A DNA stretch of 64,000 bases from Streptacidiphilus jiangxiensis (GCF_900109465.1 NZ_FOAZ01000015.1:1-64000); one strand, 5' to 3'; positions 1-10,652 are shown, numbered from the stretch's first letter. A program made the numbers and translations. The notes: generated by a model not told the origin, from the sequence alone.

Positions 1-288
1 GTGTACAAGCTCGCGGAGGAGGTCACCGCCGGGCTCGAGGGCATGGAGGTGCCGCTGCGCGTCGCCGTGATGGGCTGCGTCGTGAACGGCCCGGGCGAGG
101 CCCGGGAGGCCGATCTCGGTGTCGCGTCCGGCAACGGCAAGGGCCAGATCTTCGTCAAGGGCGAGGTCATCAAGACCGTGCCGGAGTCGAAGATCGTGGA
201 GACCCTGATCGAGGAGGCCCTCAAGTTGGCCGAGCAGATGCAGGAGACGGCGGAGGGCGGCAGCCCGACCGTCGTCGCGGCGCCGTAG
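1..288 (+). CDS. ispG: IspG (GcpE), C-terminal end, cut by window edge
   Basis: This is the C-terminal 95 residues of 4-hydroxy-3-methylbut-2-enyl diphosphate synthase, the MEP-pathway enzyme that reduces the cyclic diphosphate MEcPP. The visible motif [10 protein letters not shown] carries the last cysteine ligand of the [4Fe-4S] cluster and the conserved acidic residue of the family. The true start lies upstream of the window; the GTG at position 1 is only the first in-frame codon seen. dxs follows after 13 bases, so the two form one operon. Streptomycetes usually carry a second ispG/dxs set linked to hopanoid genes, and the aminotransferase two genes downstream suggests this is that set. 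Confidence 0.93.
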   Translation: MYKLAEEVTAGLEGMEVPLRVAVMGCVVNGPGEAREADLGVASGNGKGQIFVKGEVIKTVPESKIVETLIEEALKLAEQMQETAEGGSPTVVAAP

Positions 289-301
289 GGAAGGTGGACC
301 G

Positions 302-2251
302 ATGTCCCTCTTGGAATCCATCCGCAGCCCCCGCGACCTGCGCCTGCTGCCGCCCTCGGAACTCCCGCGGCTCGCGGAGGAGATCAGGGAGTTCCTGATC
401 GACGCCGTCACCCGTTCGGGCGGACACCTCGGGCCCAATCTCGGGGTGGTCGAGCTGACCATCGCCCTGCACCGGGTCTTCGACTCGCCCAAGGACCGGA
501 TCCTGTTCGACACCGGGCACCAGTCCTACGTCCACAAGCTGCTGACCGGGCGGCAGGACTTCGACGGGTTCAAGACCAGCGGCGGCCTCTCCGGCTACCC
601 CTCCCGCAGCGAGTCCGAGCACGACGTGATCGAGAACTCGCACGCCTCCACCGTCCTCGGCTACGCCGACGGGCTGGCCAAGGCCAACCAGCGGCTCGGC
701 CACGAGGACCGGTGCGTCGTCGCCGTCACCGGCGACGGCGCGCTGACCGGCGGCATGGCCTGGGAGGCGCTGAACAACATCGCGGAGGCGAGCGACCGTC
801 CCGTCGTCATCGTCGTCAACGACAACGAGCGCTCCTACGCACCGACGATCGGCGGCCTGGCCAACCACCTCGCCACGCTGCGTACCACCCAGGGCTACGA
901 GAAGGTCCTCTCCTGGGGCAAGGACGCGCTGCAGCGCACGCCGGTCGTCGGCGGCCCGATCTACGACGCCCTGCACGGCGCGAAGAAGGGCTACAAGGAC
1001 GCCTCCTCGCCGCAGGGCATGTTCGAGGACCTGGGCCTGAAGTACCTCGGCCCGATCGACGGCCACGACATCGCCGCCGTCGAGTCGGCGCTGCGCCGGG
1101 CCCGCGGCTTCGGCGGGCCGATCATCGTGCACTGCCTGACCGAGAAGGGCCGCGGCTACCGTCCGGCCGAGCTCGACGAGGCGGACCACTTCCACCAGGT
1201 CGGCGCGATCGACCCGATCACCTGTGAGCCGCTGCGGCCGTCCACGGGCGTCTCGTGGACGTCCGTCTTCGGCAAGGAGATGGTCGCGATCGGCAAGGAG
1301 CGCGAGGACGTGGTCGCGATCACCGCGGCCATGCTCGCGCCCGTCGGCCTGCAGGCCTTCGCCCGCGAGTTCCCGGACCGGATCTACGACGTCGGCATCG
1401 CCGAGCAACACGCCGCCGTCTCGGCGGCCGGGCTGGCCACCGGCGGTCTGCACCCCGTCGTCGCCGTCTACGCCACCTTCCTCAACCGGGCCTTCGACCA
1501 GGTGTTGATGGACTGTGCGTTGCACCGCTGCGGCGTGACGTTCGTCCTGGACCGCGCCGGGGTCACCGGCACCGACGGCGCCTCCCACAACGGAATGTGG
1601 GACCTGTCGATCCTCCAGGTCGTGCCCGGCCTGCGGATCGCCGCGCCGCGCGACGCCGAACAGCTGCGCGCCGAGCTGCGCGAGGCGCTGGAGGTCGACG
1701 ACGCGCCCACCGTGGTCCGCTACCCGAAGGCCGAGGTCGGGCCGCCGATCGAGGCGGAGGAGCGGATCGGCGGCGTCGACGTGCTGCTGCGCACGGGGCC
1801 GACGGGTCGCATGCCGGAGGTGCTGCTCGTCGCCGTCGGCACCATGGCCTCCGCCTGTCTGGACGCGGCCGCGCTGATGACCGCCGAGGGGCTCGGCACC
1901 ACCGTCGTCGACCCGCGCTGGGTCAAGCCCGTCGACCCGGCCCTGGTCGAGCTCGCCGCCCGGCACCGGCTCGTCGTCACGGTCGAGGACAACGGCCGCG
2001 TCGGCGGCGTCGGTGCAGCGGTCGCGCAGGCGCTGCGCGACGCCGACCTCGACGTGCCGACGCGCGAACTCGGCATTCCGCAGCGCTTCCTGGATCACGC
2101 GGCCCGCGGTGAGATCCTGGACGAGATCGGACTCACCGGTCCGGGCATCGCGGCCCAGACCGCCGGCTTCGCCAAGGCCCTGGGCCTGGTGGAGGGCCAC
2201 GACCTTTTGTCGCCCGACAGTGTGGGAGGGGAACAGCACCATGGCAGCTGA
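302..2251 (+). CDS. dxs: 1-deoxy-D-xylulose-5-phosphate synthase
   Basis: The 649-residue protein condenses pyruvate and glyceraldehyde 3-phosphate to DXP, the first step of the MEP isoprenoid pathway, using thiamine diphosphate. The ThDP/Mg motif [16 protein letters not shown] lies near residues 144-160, the DVGIAEQHA segment with the catalytic glutamate is near 365, and a transketolase C-terminal domain closes the protein. Length is normal for the family. The ATG follows the purine-rich stretch GGAAGGTGGACC. The end overlaps the next gene by 11 bases, which indicates translational coupling. With ispG upstream and an HpnO-like gene downstream, it probably supplies precursors for hopanoids. 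Confidence 0.97.
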   Translation: MSLLESIRSPRDLRLLPPSELPRLAEEIREFLIDAVTRSGGHLGPNLGVVELTIALHRVFDSPKDRILFDTGHQSYVHKLLTGRQDFDGFKTSGGLSGYPSRSESEHDVIENSHASTVLGYADGLAKANQRLGHEDRCVVAVTGDGALTGGMAWEALNNIAEASDRPVVIVVNDNERSYAPTIGGLANHLATLRTTQGYEKVLSWGKDALQRTPVVGGPIYDALHGAKKGYKDASSPQGMFEDLGLKYLGPIDGHDIAAVESALRRARGFGGPIIVHCLTEKGRGYRPAELDEADHFHQVGAIDPITCEPLRPSTGVSWTSVFGKEMVAIGKEREDVVAITAAMLAPVGLQAFAREFPDRIYDVGIAEQHAAVSAAGLATGGLHPVVAVYATFLNRAFDQVLMDCALHRCGVTFVLDRAGVTGTDGASHNGMWDLSILQVVPGLRIAAPRDAEQLRAELREALEVDDAPTVVRYPKAEVGPPIEAEERIGGVDVLLRTGPTGRMPEVLLVAVGTMASACLDAAALMTAEGLGTTVVDPRWVKPVDPALVELAARHRLVVTVEDNGRVGGVGAAVAQALRDADLDVPTRELGIPQRFLDHAARGEILDEIGLTGPGIAAQTAGFAKALGLVEGHDLLSPDSVGGEQHHGS

Positions 2252-3656
2252 GCCGACCGGGACCAGCCCGACCAGCCCGAAGTTCGACGTGGAGGCGCTG
2301 CTCAAGGAGCGCGGGGCGGAGCGCTACCGGCTGCACGCCGAGCACCTGAACCACCAGCTGCCGCGGATGCTGCACACCATCGGCTTCGACAAGGTCTACG
2401 ACCACGCCAAGGGCGCGTACTTCTACGACGCCGAGGGCAACGACTACCTCGACATGCTGGCCGGGTTCGGCATCTTCGCCCTGGGCCGGCACCACCCGGT
2501 GGTCCGCGACGCCCTGCACCAGGTGACCGACCTGGAGCTGGCCGACCTCACCCGCTTCGACTGCCAGCCGCTGCCCGGGCTGCTGGCCGAGAAGCTGCTC
2601 TCCTACACCCCGCACCTGGACCGCGTCTTCTTCGGCAACAGCGGCACCGAGGCCGTCGAGACGGCGCTGAAGTTCGCCCGCTACGCCACCGGCAAGCCGC
2701 GGGTGCTCTTCTGCGACCACGCCTTCCACGGCCTGACCACCGGCTCCCTGTCGGTCAACGGCGAGGACGGCTTCCGCAAGGGCTTCGCCCCGCTGCTGCC
2801 GGACACCGCCATCCCGCTGGGCGATCTGGAGCGGCTGGAGCGCGAGCTGAAGAAGGGCGACGTCGCCGCGCTGATCGTCGAGCCGATCCAGGGCAAGGGC
2901 GTCCACGCCGCCCCCGACGGCTACCTGCGCGCCGCGCAGGAGCTGTTGCACAAGTACAAGGCGCTGCTCATCGCCGACGAGGTGCAGACGGGCATGGGCC
3001 GCACCGGCGACTTCTTCGCCTACCAGCACGAGGCCGGTGTCGAGCCGGACCTCGTCTGCGTGGCCAAGGCGCTGTCGGGGGGTTACGTCCCGGTCGGCGC
3101 GACGCTGGGCAAGGAGTGGATCTTCGAGAAGGTCTACTCGTCGATGGACCGGGTGCTCGTCCACTCCGCGAGCTTCGGCTCCAACACCCTCGCCATGACC
3201 GCCGGCCTGGCCACCCTGCACGTCTTCGAGAACGAGAAGGTCGTCGCGAACGCCCGCCGCGTGGGCGACCTGTTCCGCGAGCGCCTGGCTGCGCTGAAGC
3301 CGAAGTACGAGATGCTGGCCGACGTCCGCGGGCGCGGGCTGATGATCGGCATCGAGTTCGGCAAGCCGCAGTCGCTCAAGCTGCGCACCGGCTGGTCCGC
3401 CCTCCAGGCGGCCCGGAAGGGGCTCTTCGCGCAGATGGTGGTCGTGCCGCTGATGCAGCGGCACCGCATCCTCACCCAGGTCTCCGGCGACCACCTGGAG
3501 GTCATCAAGCTGATCCCGCCGCTGATCATCGGCGAGGCCGAGGTGGACCGCTTCGTCTCCGCCTTCGAGGAGATCATGGACGAGGCCCACAGTGGGACGG
3601 GGCTGATGCGGGACTTCGGCAAGACGCTGATCAAGCAGGCCGTCGCCGCGCGATAG
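2241..3656 (+). CDS. hpnO: class III PLP aminotransferase, HpnO-like
   Basis: The 471-residue protein is a class III (ornithine/acetylornithine type) PLP-dependent aminotransferase. Visible elements are the [12 protein letters not shown] phosphate-binding region, the [13 protein letters not shown] motif with the PLP-contacting aspartate, and the Schiff-base lysine in [10 protein letters not shown] at about residue 275. In hopanoid gene clusters the enzyme of this type (HpnO) makes aminobacteriohopanetriol. That specific role is inferred from its position behind ispG and dxs, and other amino acceptors are possible. The ATG at 2241 sits inside the end of dxs with GGGAGGGGAACAGCACC just before it, so a longer in-frame start farther upstream is not needed. 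A strong hairpin follows the stop. Confidence 0.85.
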   Translation: MAAEPTGTSPTSPKFDVEALLKERGAERYRLHAEHLNHQLPRMLHTIGFDKVYDHAKGAYFYDAEGNDYLDMLAGFGIFALGRHHPVVRDALHQVTDLELADLTRFDCQPLPGLLAEKLLSYTPHLDRVFFGNSGTEAVETALKFARYATGKPRVLFCDHAFHGLTTGSLSVNGEDGFRKGFAPLLPDTAIPLGDLERLERELKKGDVAALIVEPIQGKGVHAAPDGYLRAAQELLHKYKALLIADEVQTGMGRTGDFFAYQHEAGVEPDLVCVAKALSGGYVPVGATLGKEWIFEKVYSSMDRVLVHSASFGSNTLAMTAGLATLHVFENEKVVANARRVGDLFRERLAALKPKYEMLADVRGRGLMIGIEFGKPQSLKLRTGWSALQAARKGLFAQMVVVPLMQRHRILTQVSGDHLEVIKLIPPLIIGEAEVDRFVSAFEEIMDEAHSGTGLMRDFGKTLIKQAVAAR

Positions 3657-3666
3657 CTGTCGTCGC

Positions 3667-3698
3667 TCGGGGGTGGGGGCCGGCTCCCGCACCCCCGA
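3667..3698. terminator. bidirectional hairpin terminator
   Basis: Arms TCGGGGGTG (3667-3675) and CACCCCCGA (3690-3698) pair, and additional G/C pairs extend the stem inward. It lies between two convergent genes whose stops are at 3656 and 3705. There is no U-tract, as is usual for actinobacterial hairpin terminators. Confidence 0.7.
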
Positions 3699-3704
3699 CG
3701 CGCG

Positions 3705-4079
3705 TCAGACCTCGAGGTTCTCCTCGATCTTGCGGATGATGTGGCGAGCCATGGCCAGGTTCGAACGCTGCCGGTCGAGGGCCAGGTAGAGGAAGATGCC
3801 CTGGCTGCCCTTGTGCGTGAGCGGGCGGATCAGGTGGTACTGCTGGGTCAGCGTGATCAGGATGTCCTCGATGGCCTCGCCGTGGAGATTGAGCATCTCC
3901 ATGGTGCGCATCTTTGCCCGGACGACGTCCGTGTTGCCCGCCGCCGCGACGTTGAGGTCGAGCTCGGTGCCGGTGCCCAGCGTCCCGAGAGCCAGGCCGC
4001 TGTTGTAGTCGACGAGCGCGACGCCGATGGCGCCTTCGATGCCCATCGCGTCCTTGAGTGCCGTTTCCATGTTCGCCAT
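3705..4079 (-). CDS. Roadblock/LC7-domain protein
   Basis: This 124-residue protein has the Roadblock/LC7 pattern: an N-terminal helix (residues 1-13), then EGAIGVALVDYNSGLALGTLG with the beta-hairpin and glycine turns, and a C-terminal strand and helix ending in ARHIIRKIEENLEV. Bacterial Roadblock proteins act as small dimeric scaffolds or regulators of Ras-like GTPases. In streptomycetes they usually lie in conservon operons with a sensor kinase and a GTPase, but none of those partners is here. The ATG at 4079 fits the family start; an in-frame extension upstream adds about 33 residues unlike the family. The PAP2 phosphatase gene ends 43 bases upstream on the same strand. Confidence 0.8.
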   Translation of the reverse strand: MANMETALKDAMGIEGAIGVALVDYNSGLALGTLGTGTELDLNVAAAGNTDVVRAKMRTMEMLNLHGEAIEDILITLTQQYHLIRPLTHKGSQGIFLYLALDRQRSNLAMARHIIRKIEENLEV

Positions 4080-4122
4080 GGCGGAGACTTTAGAAGCGGC
4101 ATTCGAAGGCCCAGGCGGAATG

Positions 4123-5106
4123 TCAATATACGATCGGAATTGACCGACTGTTACGGGATGCGAGCTCCCGATGATCACGCGCCACGGGTACGGGCTTCCG
4201 GATCTGGTCGGAGTGCGTCGGGAAGAGGTCGAGCTCGTCGAGCTCGTCCCGCCTGCCGCGGAAGGGTCCGCGTCCGCCGAAGCGCTCGCGCAGCCACGGG
4301 GCGATCCCGGTGGTCCAGTACCCGCGCATCCGCTCGTCGGCGCTGGTGATGATCGGCTCGAAGAGCGGCAGGATCAGCAGCACCAGCGCGCCCGCGCACC
4401 AGCCGGCCAGGACGTCGGTGACCCAGTGCGTGCCCAGGTAGACCGTCGTCGCGCCGACCGTGATGGCCGTCCACCCCGCCAGGACGGCGCCGGTGCGGCG
4501 CCAGCGGGTCGCGAGATAGGCCAGCACCCCCCAGGTCACCACCGCGTTCGCGGTGTGGCCGGACGGGAATATGTCACCGCCGAGGAAGATCTCGTTGGAG
4601 CCGTAGACGTGCGCGTAGTGCGGCCCCAGCCGACCCGTACCGATCTTGACCGCTCCCACGGACATGTTCAGCAGGACCAGCGCCACCCCCAGCACCAGCA
4701 GCGGGCGCCAGGACCTGGTCCGCCAGCAGCGCCAGCTGAGCCAGCCCGAGACCACGATCGCCACCGGGCCGCGCTGCCCGGCTATGACGTAGTAGTTCAG
4801 GAAGTTCCAGAGCGCGGGCCAGTGCTCGTAGGGCCGCCAGTTGAAGACCTCCCAGTCGAGCGCGACCAGGCGGGAGGTGGAGAAGACGGCGACGATGATC
4901 GTGGCGTAGGCGACCAGGTTGACCGCGAAGAGGATCTTGTGGGTACGGCTCAGCGGCCGCCAGCGCTCTCTGCTGGGCGGCTGCTCGTTCGACTGGTCGG
5001 GCCCCCGCTCGAGCAGTGTCCCCTCGGTCCTCTGGCTACGCACCCCTTCGACGTTACAGTGTTTCGTCTTCAACTCAGACGTCCAGGTCATCTTCGTGAC
5101 AACCAT
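4123..5106 (-). CDS. PAP2-family membrane phosphatase
   Basis: The 327-residue integral membrane protein has about six hydrophobic segments after a hydrophilic N-terminal tail of about 55 residues. PAP2 motifs are present: KIGTGRLGP (variant of KX6RP), PSGHT in the middle, and YLGTHWVTDV (variant of SRX5HX3D), so the catalytic histidines are kept. The family removes phosphate from lipid phosphates such as phosphatidic acid or undecaprenyl diphosphate, with the active site outside the membrane. The C-terminal tail of about 70 residues is charged and probably cytoplasmic. The start is uncertain, because an ATG at 5091 and a GTG near position 5045 are also possible. Confidence 0.82.
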   Translation of the reverse strand: MVVTKMTWTSELKTKHCNVEGVRSQRTEGTLLERGPDQSNEQPPSRERWRPLSRTHKILFAVNLVAYATIIVAVFSTSRLVALDWEVFNWRPYEHWPALWNFLNYYVIAGQRGPVAIVVSGWLSWRCWRTRSWRPLLVLGVALVLLNMSVGAVKIGTGRLGPHYAHVYGSNEIFLGGDIFPSGHTANAVVTWGVLAYLATRWRRTGAVLAGWTAITVGATTVYLGTHWVTDVLAGWCAGALVLLILPLFEPIITSADERMRGYWTTGIAPWLRERFGGRGPFRGRRDELDELDLFPTHSDQIRKPVPVARDHRELASRNSRSIPIVY

Positions 5107-5317
5107 GTGACCTGGTGGATTGTCGGATCTGAATAAGTGTCGTCTCTTTTTCGAGGATGACCGCCAGGGGATGTGATCTGCATCATCCTTGATCGCTGGG
5201 CGGTTTGGGCGCGCGATTCCGTGGGAATGCGCGCCGCACGGATTTACCTCCGACGCCTGAGGTATGAATTCGCTGTGGCACCGGAGGCATTCCGTCCTAT
5301 TTCGGCCGGTGGGCCTT

Positions 5318-6058
5318 TCAGGACAGCCCTGCGTTCAACATCAGCCCGCCGTCCAGCACGAGCGTCTGCCCGGTGATCCAAGCGGCCTGCTCGGACAGCA
5401 GGAACGCGATCGTGCCGCCCACGTCCTCCGGCTCGCCGAGGCGGCCCAGCGGGTAGTTCTTCACCACCTGCTCCTCGTGCCCCGCGAACAGTGCCTCCGC
5501 GAACTTCGTCCGCACCACCGCCGGCGCGACCGCGTTCACCCGTACCTTCGGCGCGAGTTCGTGCGCGAGCTGCTGCGTCAACTGCATCAGGGCGGCCTTG
5601 CTGGCCCCGTACATCCCGATCCCCGGGGCCGGCCCCAGGGCCGAAACGGAGGACACGTTGACGATCGCCCCGCCGTGCTCCCCCTGCCAGGCCCGGTGCA
5701 CGAGCTGCACCCACCCGAGGGTGGCGACGACGTTGATGTCGAGGATCTTTCGCGCGGCGTCGAGATCCAGATCGACCATGGTGCCGTAGACCGGGTTGGT
5801 GCCGACGTTGTTGACCAGGAAGTCGATCCGCCCGAAGGCCTCCATCGCGCGCTCGACGGTGTCCGCGCGGTGCGCGGGGTCGTGCGACTTGCCCGCGACG
5901 CCGAGAGCGTTCTGCGAACCGAGCGCGGCGACGGCTGCGTCGAGGGACGCGGCGTCGCGGCCGGTGATCACCACGCGGTCCCCGCGTTCGACGAGTGCCT
6001 GGGCGGCAGCGAACCCGATACCCCGGCTCCCGCCGGTGACGATTGCGACCTTGGACAT
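5318..6058 (-). CDS. SDR-family 3-oxoacyl/3-hydroxyacyl reductase
   Basis: The 246-residue classical short-chain dehydrogenase has TGGSRGIG for NAD(P) binding (residues 8-15), the NNVG motif, and an intact catalytic triad with Ser in NVSSVSALG and the YGASK motif. The tail QTLVLDGGLMLNAGL is FabG-like. A good ribosome site (AGGAAAG) lies six bases before the ATG. It is the last gene of a minus-strand block of acyl-CoA dehydrogenases and another SDR, which suggests oxidation of a 3-hydroxyacyl intermediate in acyl-CoA breakdown rather than fatty acid synthesis. A palindromic repeat separates it from the next gene upstream. Confidence 0.85.
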   Translation of the reverse strand: MSKVAIVTGGSRGIGFAAAQALVERGDRVVITGRDAASLDAAVAALGSQNALGVAGKSHDPAHRADTVERAMEAFGRIDFLVNNVGTNPVYGTMVDLDLDAARKILDINVVATLGWVQLVHRAWQGEHGGAIVNVSSVSALGPAPGIGMYGASKAALMQLTQQLAHELAPKVRVNAVAPAVVRTKFAEALFAGHEEQVVKNYPLGRLGEPEDVGGTIAFLLSEQAAWITGQTLVLDGGLMLNAGLS

Positions 6059-6079
6059 GAGCTTTCCTATCTACGGGAT

Positions 6080-6208
6080 GTTGCGCTCTCCTCAGGGGCG
6101 CGGGGAACTGCGCGAGGGACCACCCGGTGCGGAGGGCCCTGCTACTGGGGGACCATCTGCTCGTCGGTGGCTTGTCGCGCAGTTCCCCGCGCCCCTGGAT
6201 GGTGCAAC
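6080..6208. repeat. palindromic intergenic repeat, copy A
   Basis: The core runs from 6093 to 6197. The left arm is CAGGGGCGCGGGGAACTGCG and the right arm ends CGCAGTTCCCCGCGCCCCTG-type, so the ends pair perfectly over about 20 bases. Outer flanks GTTGCGC (6080) and GTGCAAC (6202-6208) also pair. The right flank shares its last base with the stop codon of the acyl-CoA dehydrogenase gene at 6208, which reads TAG then TTGCAC on the minus strand. See copies B to G. Confidence 0.9.
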
Positions 6209-7296
6209 TAAAGGTTGATCAACTCAGAAATCCGCGCGCGGTGGCGATCCGCCGTTCCCAGGGCCAGCGACGCGCTCTTGGCGCGCTTGAGGTAGAGGTG
6301 GGCCGGGTGCTCCCAGGTGAAGCCGATGCCGCCGTGGAGCTGCACCGCCTCCTCCGTCGCCGTGACCGCGGCGCCCGAGGCGAACGCCTGGGCCAGGGCC
6401 GCGGTCAGTGGGAGGTCCGCGCCGCTCGCGGCGGCGTCCGCGCCTGCGCGCGCCACCGCGCGCATCTGGCTGACCAGGACCCACAGGTCCGCCAACCGGT
6501 GCTTGACCGCCTGGAAGCCGCCGATCGGCCGCCCGAACTGATGCCGTTCCTTCGCGTAGGCGACCGTCGTCGTCAGCGCCCACTCCGCGACGCCCAGTTG
6601 CTCGCTCGCGAGCAACGCCGCGCCGGTCTCCAGCGCCAGGCCGACCGCGGCGGCGGCCTCCGCGCCGGAGGCGAGCAGGACGCCCTCGACCCTGTCGAGG
6701 GTGACCACGGCGAGTTGGCGGGTCATGTCGAGCGACACCATCGGCTCGACCTGAGCGCCCGTCACCAGGTACAGCTCCGGGGTGCCGTCCCCGGCGAGCG
6801 CCGGAACCAGCAGGACGTCGGCCACCAGGGCGTCGGCCACGTGGCGGACCGTGCCGGACAACAGGCCGTCGTCCGCGTGGACGCCCGAGGGGAAACCCGG
6901 GCCGGGCGCGGTCGCGAACGGCACCGTCAGCGCCCCGACCGCCTCGCCGGAGGCCAGCTGCGACAGCACCTTGCGCTCGCCGACGGCCAGCAGCGCGGCC
7001 GTCGCGAGGACACAACTGCCGAAGAAGGGCACGGGCGCGACGGCGCGGCCGAGCTCCTCCAGCACGACGGCCGTCTCCCGCCAGCTCGCCCCTGCGCCGC
7101 CCAGCTCCTCGGGCACCGGCAGGCCGGTGACACCCAACTCGTCGGCGAGGGACCGCCAGAGCGCGAGGTCGGTGGTCTGCTCCGCCTCGGTGCGGGCCAG
7201 GGTCACGTTCGCGGGTGCCCGGTCGGCCAGGAGGGCGCGGACGTTGGCCCGCAGTTCCTCCTCGACCTCGGAGTAGTTCAGGTCCAGGCCGCTCAT
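6208..7296 (-). CDS. acyl-CoA dehydrogenase, small subunit type
   Basis: The 362-residue protein has the acyl-CoA dehydrogenase fold: N-terminal helical domain (to about 110), a beta domain around residues 115-215, and a C-terminal helical domain with RHQFGRPIGGFQAVKHRLAD and QLHGGIGFTWEHPAHLY. The C-terminal segment that normally reads IEGGTSEI and helps carry the catalytic base is absent; it reads ASLALGTADRHR. In actinobacterial steroid and branched-acid pathways such a subunit pairs with an active one to form an alpha2-beta2 dehydrogenase. The partner is probably the gene just upstream, which overlaps it by four bases (ATGA). Confidence 0.88.
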   Translation of the reverse strand: MSGLDLNYSEVEEELRANVRALLADRAPANVTLARTEAEQTTDLALWRSLADELGVTGLPVPEELGGAGASWRETAVVLEELGRAVAPVPFFGSCVLATAALLAVGERKVLSQLASGEAVGALTVPFATAPGPGFPSGVHADDGLLSGTVRHVADALVADVLLVPALAGDGTPELYLVTGAQVEPMVSLDMTRQLAVVTLDRVEGVLLASGAEAAAAVGLALETGAALLASEQLGVAEWALTTTVAYAKERHQFGRPIGGFQAVKHRLADLWVLVSQMRAVARAGADAAASGADLPLTAALAQAFASGAAVTATEEAVQLHGGIGFTWEHPAHLYLKRAKSASLALGTADRHRARISELINL

Positions 7297-8474
7297 CGGG
7301 GCAGGTCCTTCCATGCGACGTCCTTGTCGACGCGGATCTCCTGTGGCAGGCCCAGCACCCGTTCGGCGATGATGCCGCGCAGGATCTCCGAGGTGCCGCC
7401 CTCGATCGAGTTGCCCTTGGCCCGCAGGTAGCGGTAGCCGGGGCTGCCGCCGATCATCGACGGGTTGGCGGGTCGGCGGAACGAGTAGTCCTCGTACTCC
7501 AGACCCTCCGCGCCGAGCAGCTCCAGCTCCAGGCCGGAGATCTGCTGGTTGAGCCGGGCGAAGGCGAGCTTCGCGGCGCTGCCCTCGGGCCCCGGCTGCC
7601 CGGCGGCGAGCTGCTGCCGCAGGCGCTCCGAGGTGAGGCGCGCGGCCTCGGCGTCGACCCAGAGCCGCAGTACCGCGTCCTGGAGGGCGGGCGTGTGCAG
7701 GTCGGGGCGTTCGCGCCAGGTGCGGGCGAGGACGCCGATCATTCCGCCCTCGCGGGGTTCGGCGTGCCCGCCGATGGCGACCCGCTCGTTCATCAGCGTC
7801 GTCTGCGCGACGCGCCAGCCGTCCCCCACGGCGCCGAGCCGGTGCGCGTCGGGGATGCGGACGCCGGAGAGGAAGACCTCGTTGAACTCCGCCTCCCCGG
7901 TGGCCTGCCGCAGCGGCCGGACCTCCACGCCGGGGGCGTGCATGTCGCAGACGAAGTAGGTCATGCCGCGGTGCTTGGGCACGTCGGGGTCGGTGCGGGT
8001 GACCAGGATCGCCCAGTCGGCCTCGTGGGCGAGGGAGGTCCACACCTTCTGACCGTCGACGATCCAGTCGCCGGTCTCCTCCTCCTGCACGGCGCGGGTG
8101 CCGAGCGCGGCGAGGTCCGAGCCGGCGCCGGGCTCGGAGAAGAGCTGGCACCAGACCTCCTCCCCGGTCCACAGGGGCCGCAGGAAGCGGCGCCGTACCT
8201 CCTCACTCCCGTGCGCGAGCAGCGTGGGCGCGGCCATGCCGAGGCCGATGCCGTGTCGCCCGCTGTCGAGCGTGGGGGCCCCGGCAGCGGCGAAGGCGTC
8301 GTTCACCTCCTGCTGTGTCGCTCTGGGCGCGGAGCGGCCACCGAGGCCTTCGGGGAAGTGCACCCACGCCAGCCCGGCGTCGAACCGGGCCCCGAGGAAG
8401 TCCGCGACGGGAGTGGTCGCGGGGTCGTGCGCGGCCAGCAAGTCGCCGATCGCGCGGGTCAGTTCAGCATCCAC
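7293..8474 (-). CDS. acyl-CoA dehydrogenase, catalytic subunit type
   Basis: The 393-residue FadE-type flavoprotein contains QLFSEPGAGSDLA (FAD/substrate loop), DGQKVWTSLAHEADW, and the C-terminal NSIEGGTSEILRGIIAERVLGL segment with the conserved glutamate. The GTG at 8474 is chosen because AAAGGTGATC lies about seven bases before it; an upstream in-frame ATG at 8540 falls inside a palindromic repeat and has no ribosome site. It overlaps the downstream dehydrogenase by ATGA, consistent with a heteromeric enzyme that introduces a 2,3-double bond into an acyl-CoA. The substrate is not visible from sequence; branched, cyclic or steroid side-chain acyl-CoAs are typical for this arrangement. Confidence 0.9.
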   Translation of the reverse strand: MDAELTRAIGDLLAAHDPATTPVADFLGARFDAGLAWVHFPEGLGGRSAPRATQQEVNDAFAAAGAPTLDSGRHGIGLGMAAPTLLAHGSEEVRRRFLRPLWTGEEVWCQLFSEPGAGSDLAALGTRAVQEEETGDWIVDGQKVWTSLAHEADWAILVTRTDPDVPKHRGMTYFVCDMHAPGVEVRPLRQATGEAEFNEVFLSGVRIPDAHRLGAVGDGWRVAQTTLMNERVAIGGHAEPREGGMIGVLARTWRERPDLHTPALQDAVLRLWVDAEAARLTSERLRQQLAAGQPGPEGSAAKLAFARLNQQISGLELELLGAEGLEYEDYSFRRPANPSMIGGSPGYRYLRAKGNSIEGGTSEILRGIIAERVLGLPQEIRVDKDVAWKDLPR

Positions 8475-8501
8475 GAGACGATCACCTTTCGACTCTGAAT
8501 G

Positions 8502-8630
8502 GGTTGCACTCCCCAGGGGCGCGAGGAACTGCGCGAGCAACCACCGGTGTGCGGATGGTCCCCCACGTTCGGCCCGCCACGTGGGTGGGTGGCTTGTCGC
8601 GCAGTTCCCCGCGCCCCTGGGTCGTGCAAC
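8502..8630. repeat. palindromic intergenic repeat, copy B
   Basis: Arms begin CCCCAGGGGCGCGAGGAACT on the left and close CGCGCCCCTGGG on the right, with outer flanks GGTTGCAC and GTGCAACT. The internal part has a second palindrome around CCCACGTTCGGCCCGCCACGTGGG (8560-8585). It lies between two minus-strand genes, after the stop of the SDR gene at 8639. Confidence 0.9.
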
Positions 8631-8638
8631 TGAATGTG

Positions 8639-9397
8639 CTAGTCCAGCGGGCCGCCGGCGACGTAGATGACCTGGCCGGAGACGAAGCCCGCGCCCTCGC
8701 TGACGAGGAAGGAGACGGTGTGGGCGATGTCGTCCGGGACGCCGACGCGGTTGACCGGGATCATCGTCGCGGCCGCCGCCTTGAACTCCTCGAAGCCCAT
8801 CCCGACGCGCTCCGCGGTCGCCGCGGTCATGTCGGTGGCGATGAAGCCCGGCGCCACCGCGTTCGCGGTGATGCCGAACTTGCCGAGCTCCTTGGAGAGC
8901 GTCTTGGTGAAGCCCTGCAGACCCGCCTTCGCGGCGCTGTAGTTGGCCTGGCCGCGGTTGCCCAGCGCGCTGGAGGAGGACAGGTTGACGATGCGGCCGT
9001 AGCCGGCGTCGACCATGTGCTTCTGGCAGGCCTTGGACATCAGGAACGCGCCCTTGAGGTGCACGTTCATGACGGTGTCCCAGTCCGACTCGGACATCTT
9101 GAACAGCAGGTTGTCGCGCAGCACACCGGCGTTGTTGACCAGGACCACCGGCGCGCCCAGCTCGGCCACGACGCGCTCGACCGCGGCGGCGACCTGCTCG
9201 CCGTTGCTGACGTCCGCGCCCACCGCGATGGCGCGGCCACCGGCGGCGGTGATCTTCTCGACGGTGTCCTTTCCGGCCGCCTCCTCCAGGTCGATCACCG
9301 CGACGGCGAAGCCGTCCGCGGCCAGGCGGATGGCGGTGGCGGCGCCGATGCCGCGCGCCGCTCCGGTGACGATGGCGACGCGGTTCTGCTCGGTCAT
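8639..9397 (-). CDS. SDR-family oxidoreductase, FabG-like
   Basis: The 252-residue protein has TGAARGIG near residue 11, NNAG at about 90, NLSSSSALG and YSAAK as an intact Ser-Tyr-Lys set, and the tail GQVIYVAGGPLD. It is close to the type found with acyl-CoA dehydrogenases in actinobacterial acid degradation clusters, where it acts as a 3-hydroxyacyl-CoA dehydrogenase. AGGAG is found about ten bases before the ATG. It is 40 bases from the dehydrogenase gene upstream at 9438, so the two are probably cotranscribed. Confidence 0.86.
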   Translation of the reverse strand: MTEQNRVAIVTGAARGIGAATAIRLAADGFAVAVIDLEEAAGKDTVEKITAAGGRAIAVGADVSNGEQVAAAVERVVAELGAPVVLVNNAGVLRDNLLFKMSESDWDTVMNVHLKGAFLMSKACQKHMVDAGYGRIVNLSSSSALGNRGQANYSAAKAGLQGFTKTLSKELGKFGITANAVAPGFIATDMTAATAERVGMGFEEFKAAAATMIPVNRVGVPDDIAHTVSFLVSEGAGFVSGQVIYVAGGPLD

Positions 9398-9437
9398 GAG
9401 GGGGGTTCTCCTGAGGTGAGTGGTGAGAGGGGAGTGG

Positions 9438-10651
<1,214 letters not shown>

Positions 10652-10652
<1 letters not shown>

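Noticed and set aside
221-2305. Very long open frame antisense to dxs
   Set aside because: High-GC codon bias leaves opposite frames open. The sense strand encodes a complete Dxs with all catalytic motifs, and the antisense protein is Arg/Gly/Asp-rich without a domain.
5173-5376. Small plus-strand open frame between the PAP2 and SDR genes
   Set aside because: It overlaps the SDR 3' end and has no ribosome site or recognisable domain. The gap is better read as promoter DNA for the PAP2 gene.
6080-6208. Insertion sequence or MITE with a transposase
   Set aside because: No transposase gene is found in any copy and the elements are only 70-160 bases long. Mobilisation in trans remains possible but is not shown.
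7297-8172. Apparent N-terminal extension of the small dehydrogenase subunit
   Set aside because: The frame runs out-of-phase through the catalytic subunit gene. It is Arg/Pro-rich, and the real start at 7296 forms an ATGA overlap.
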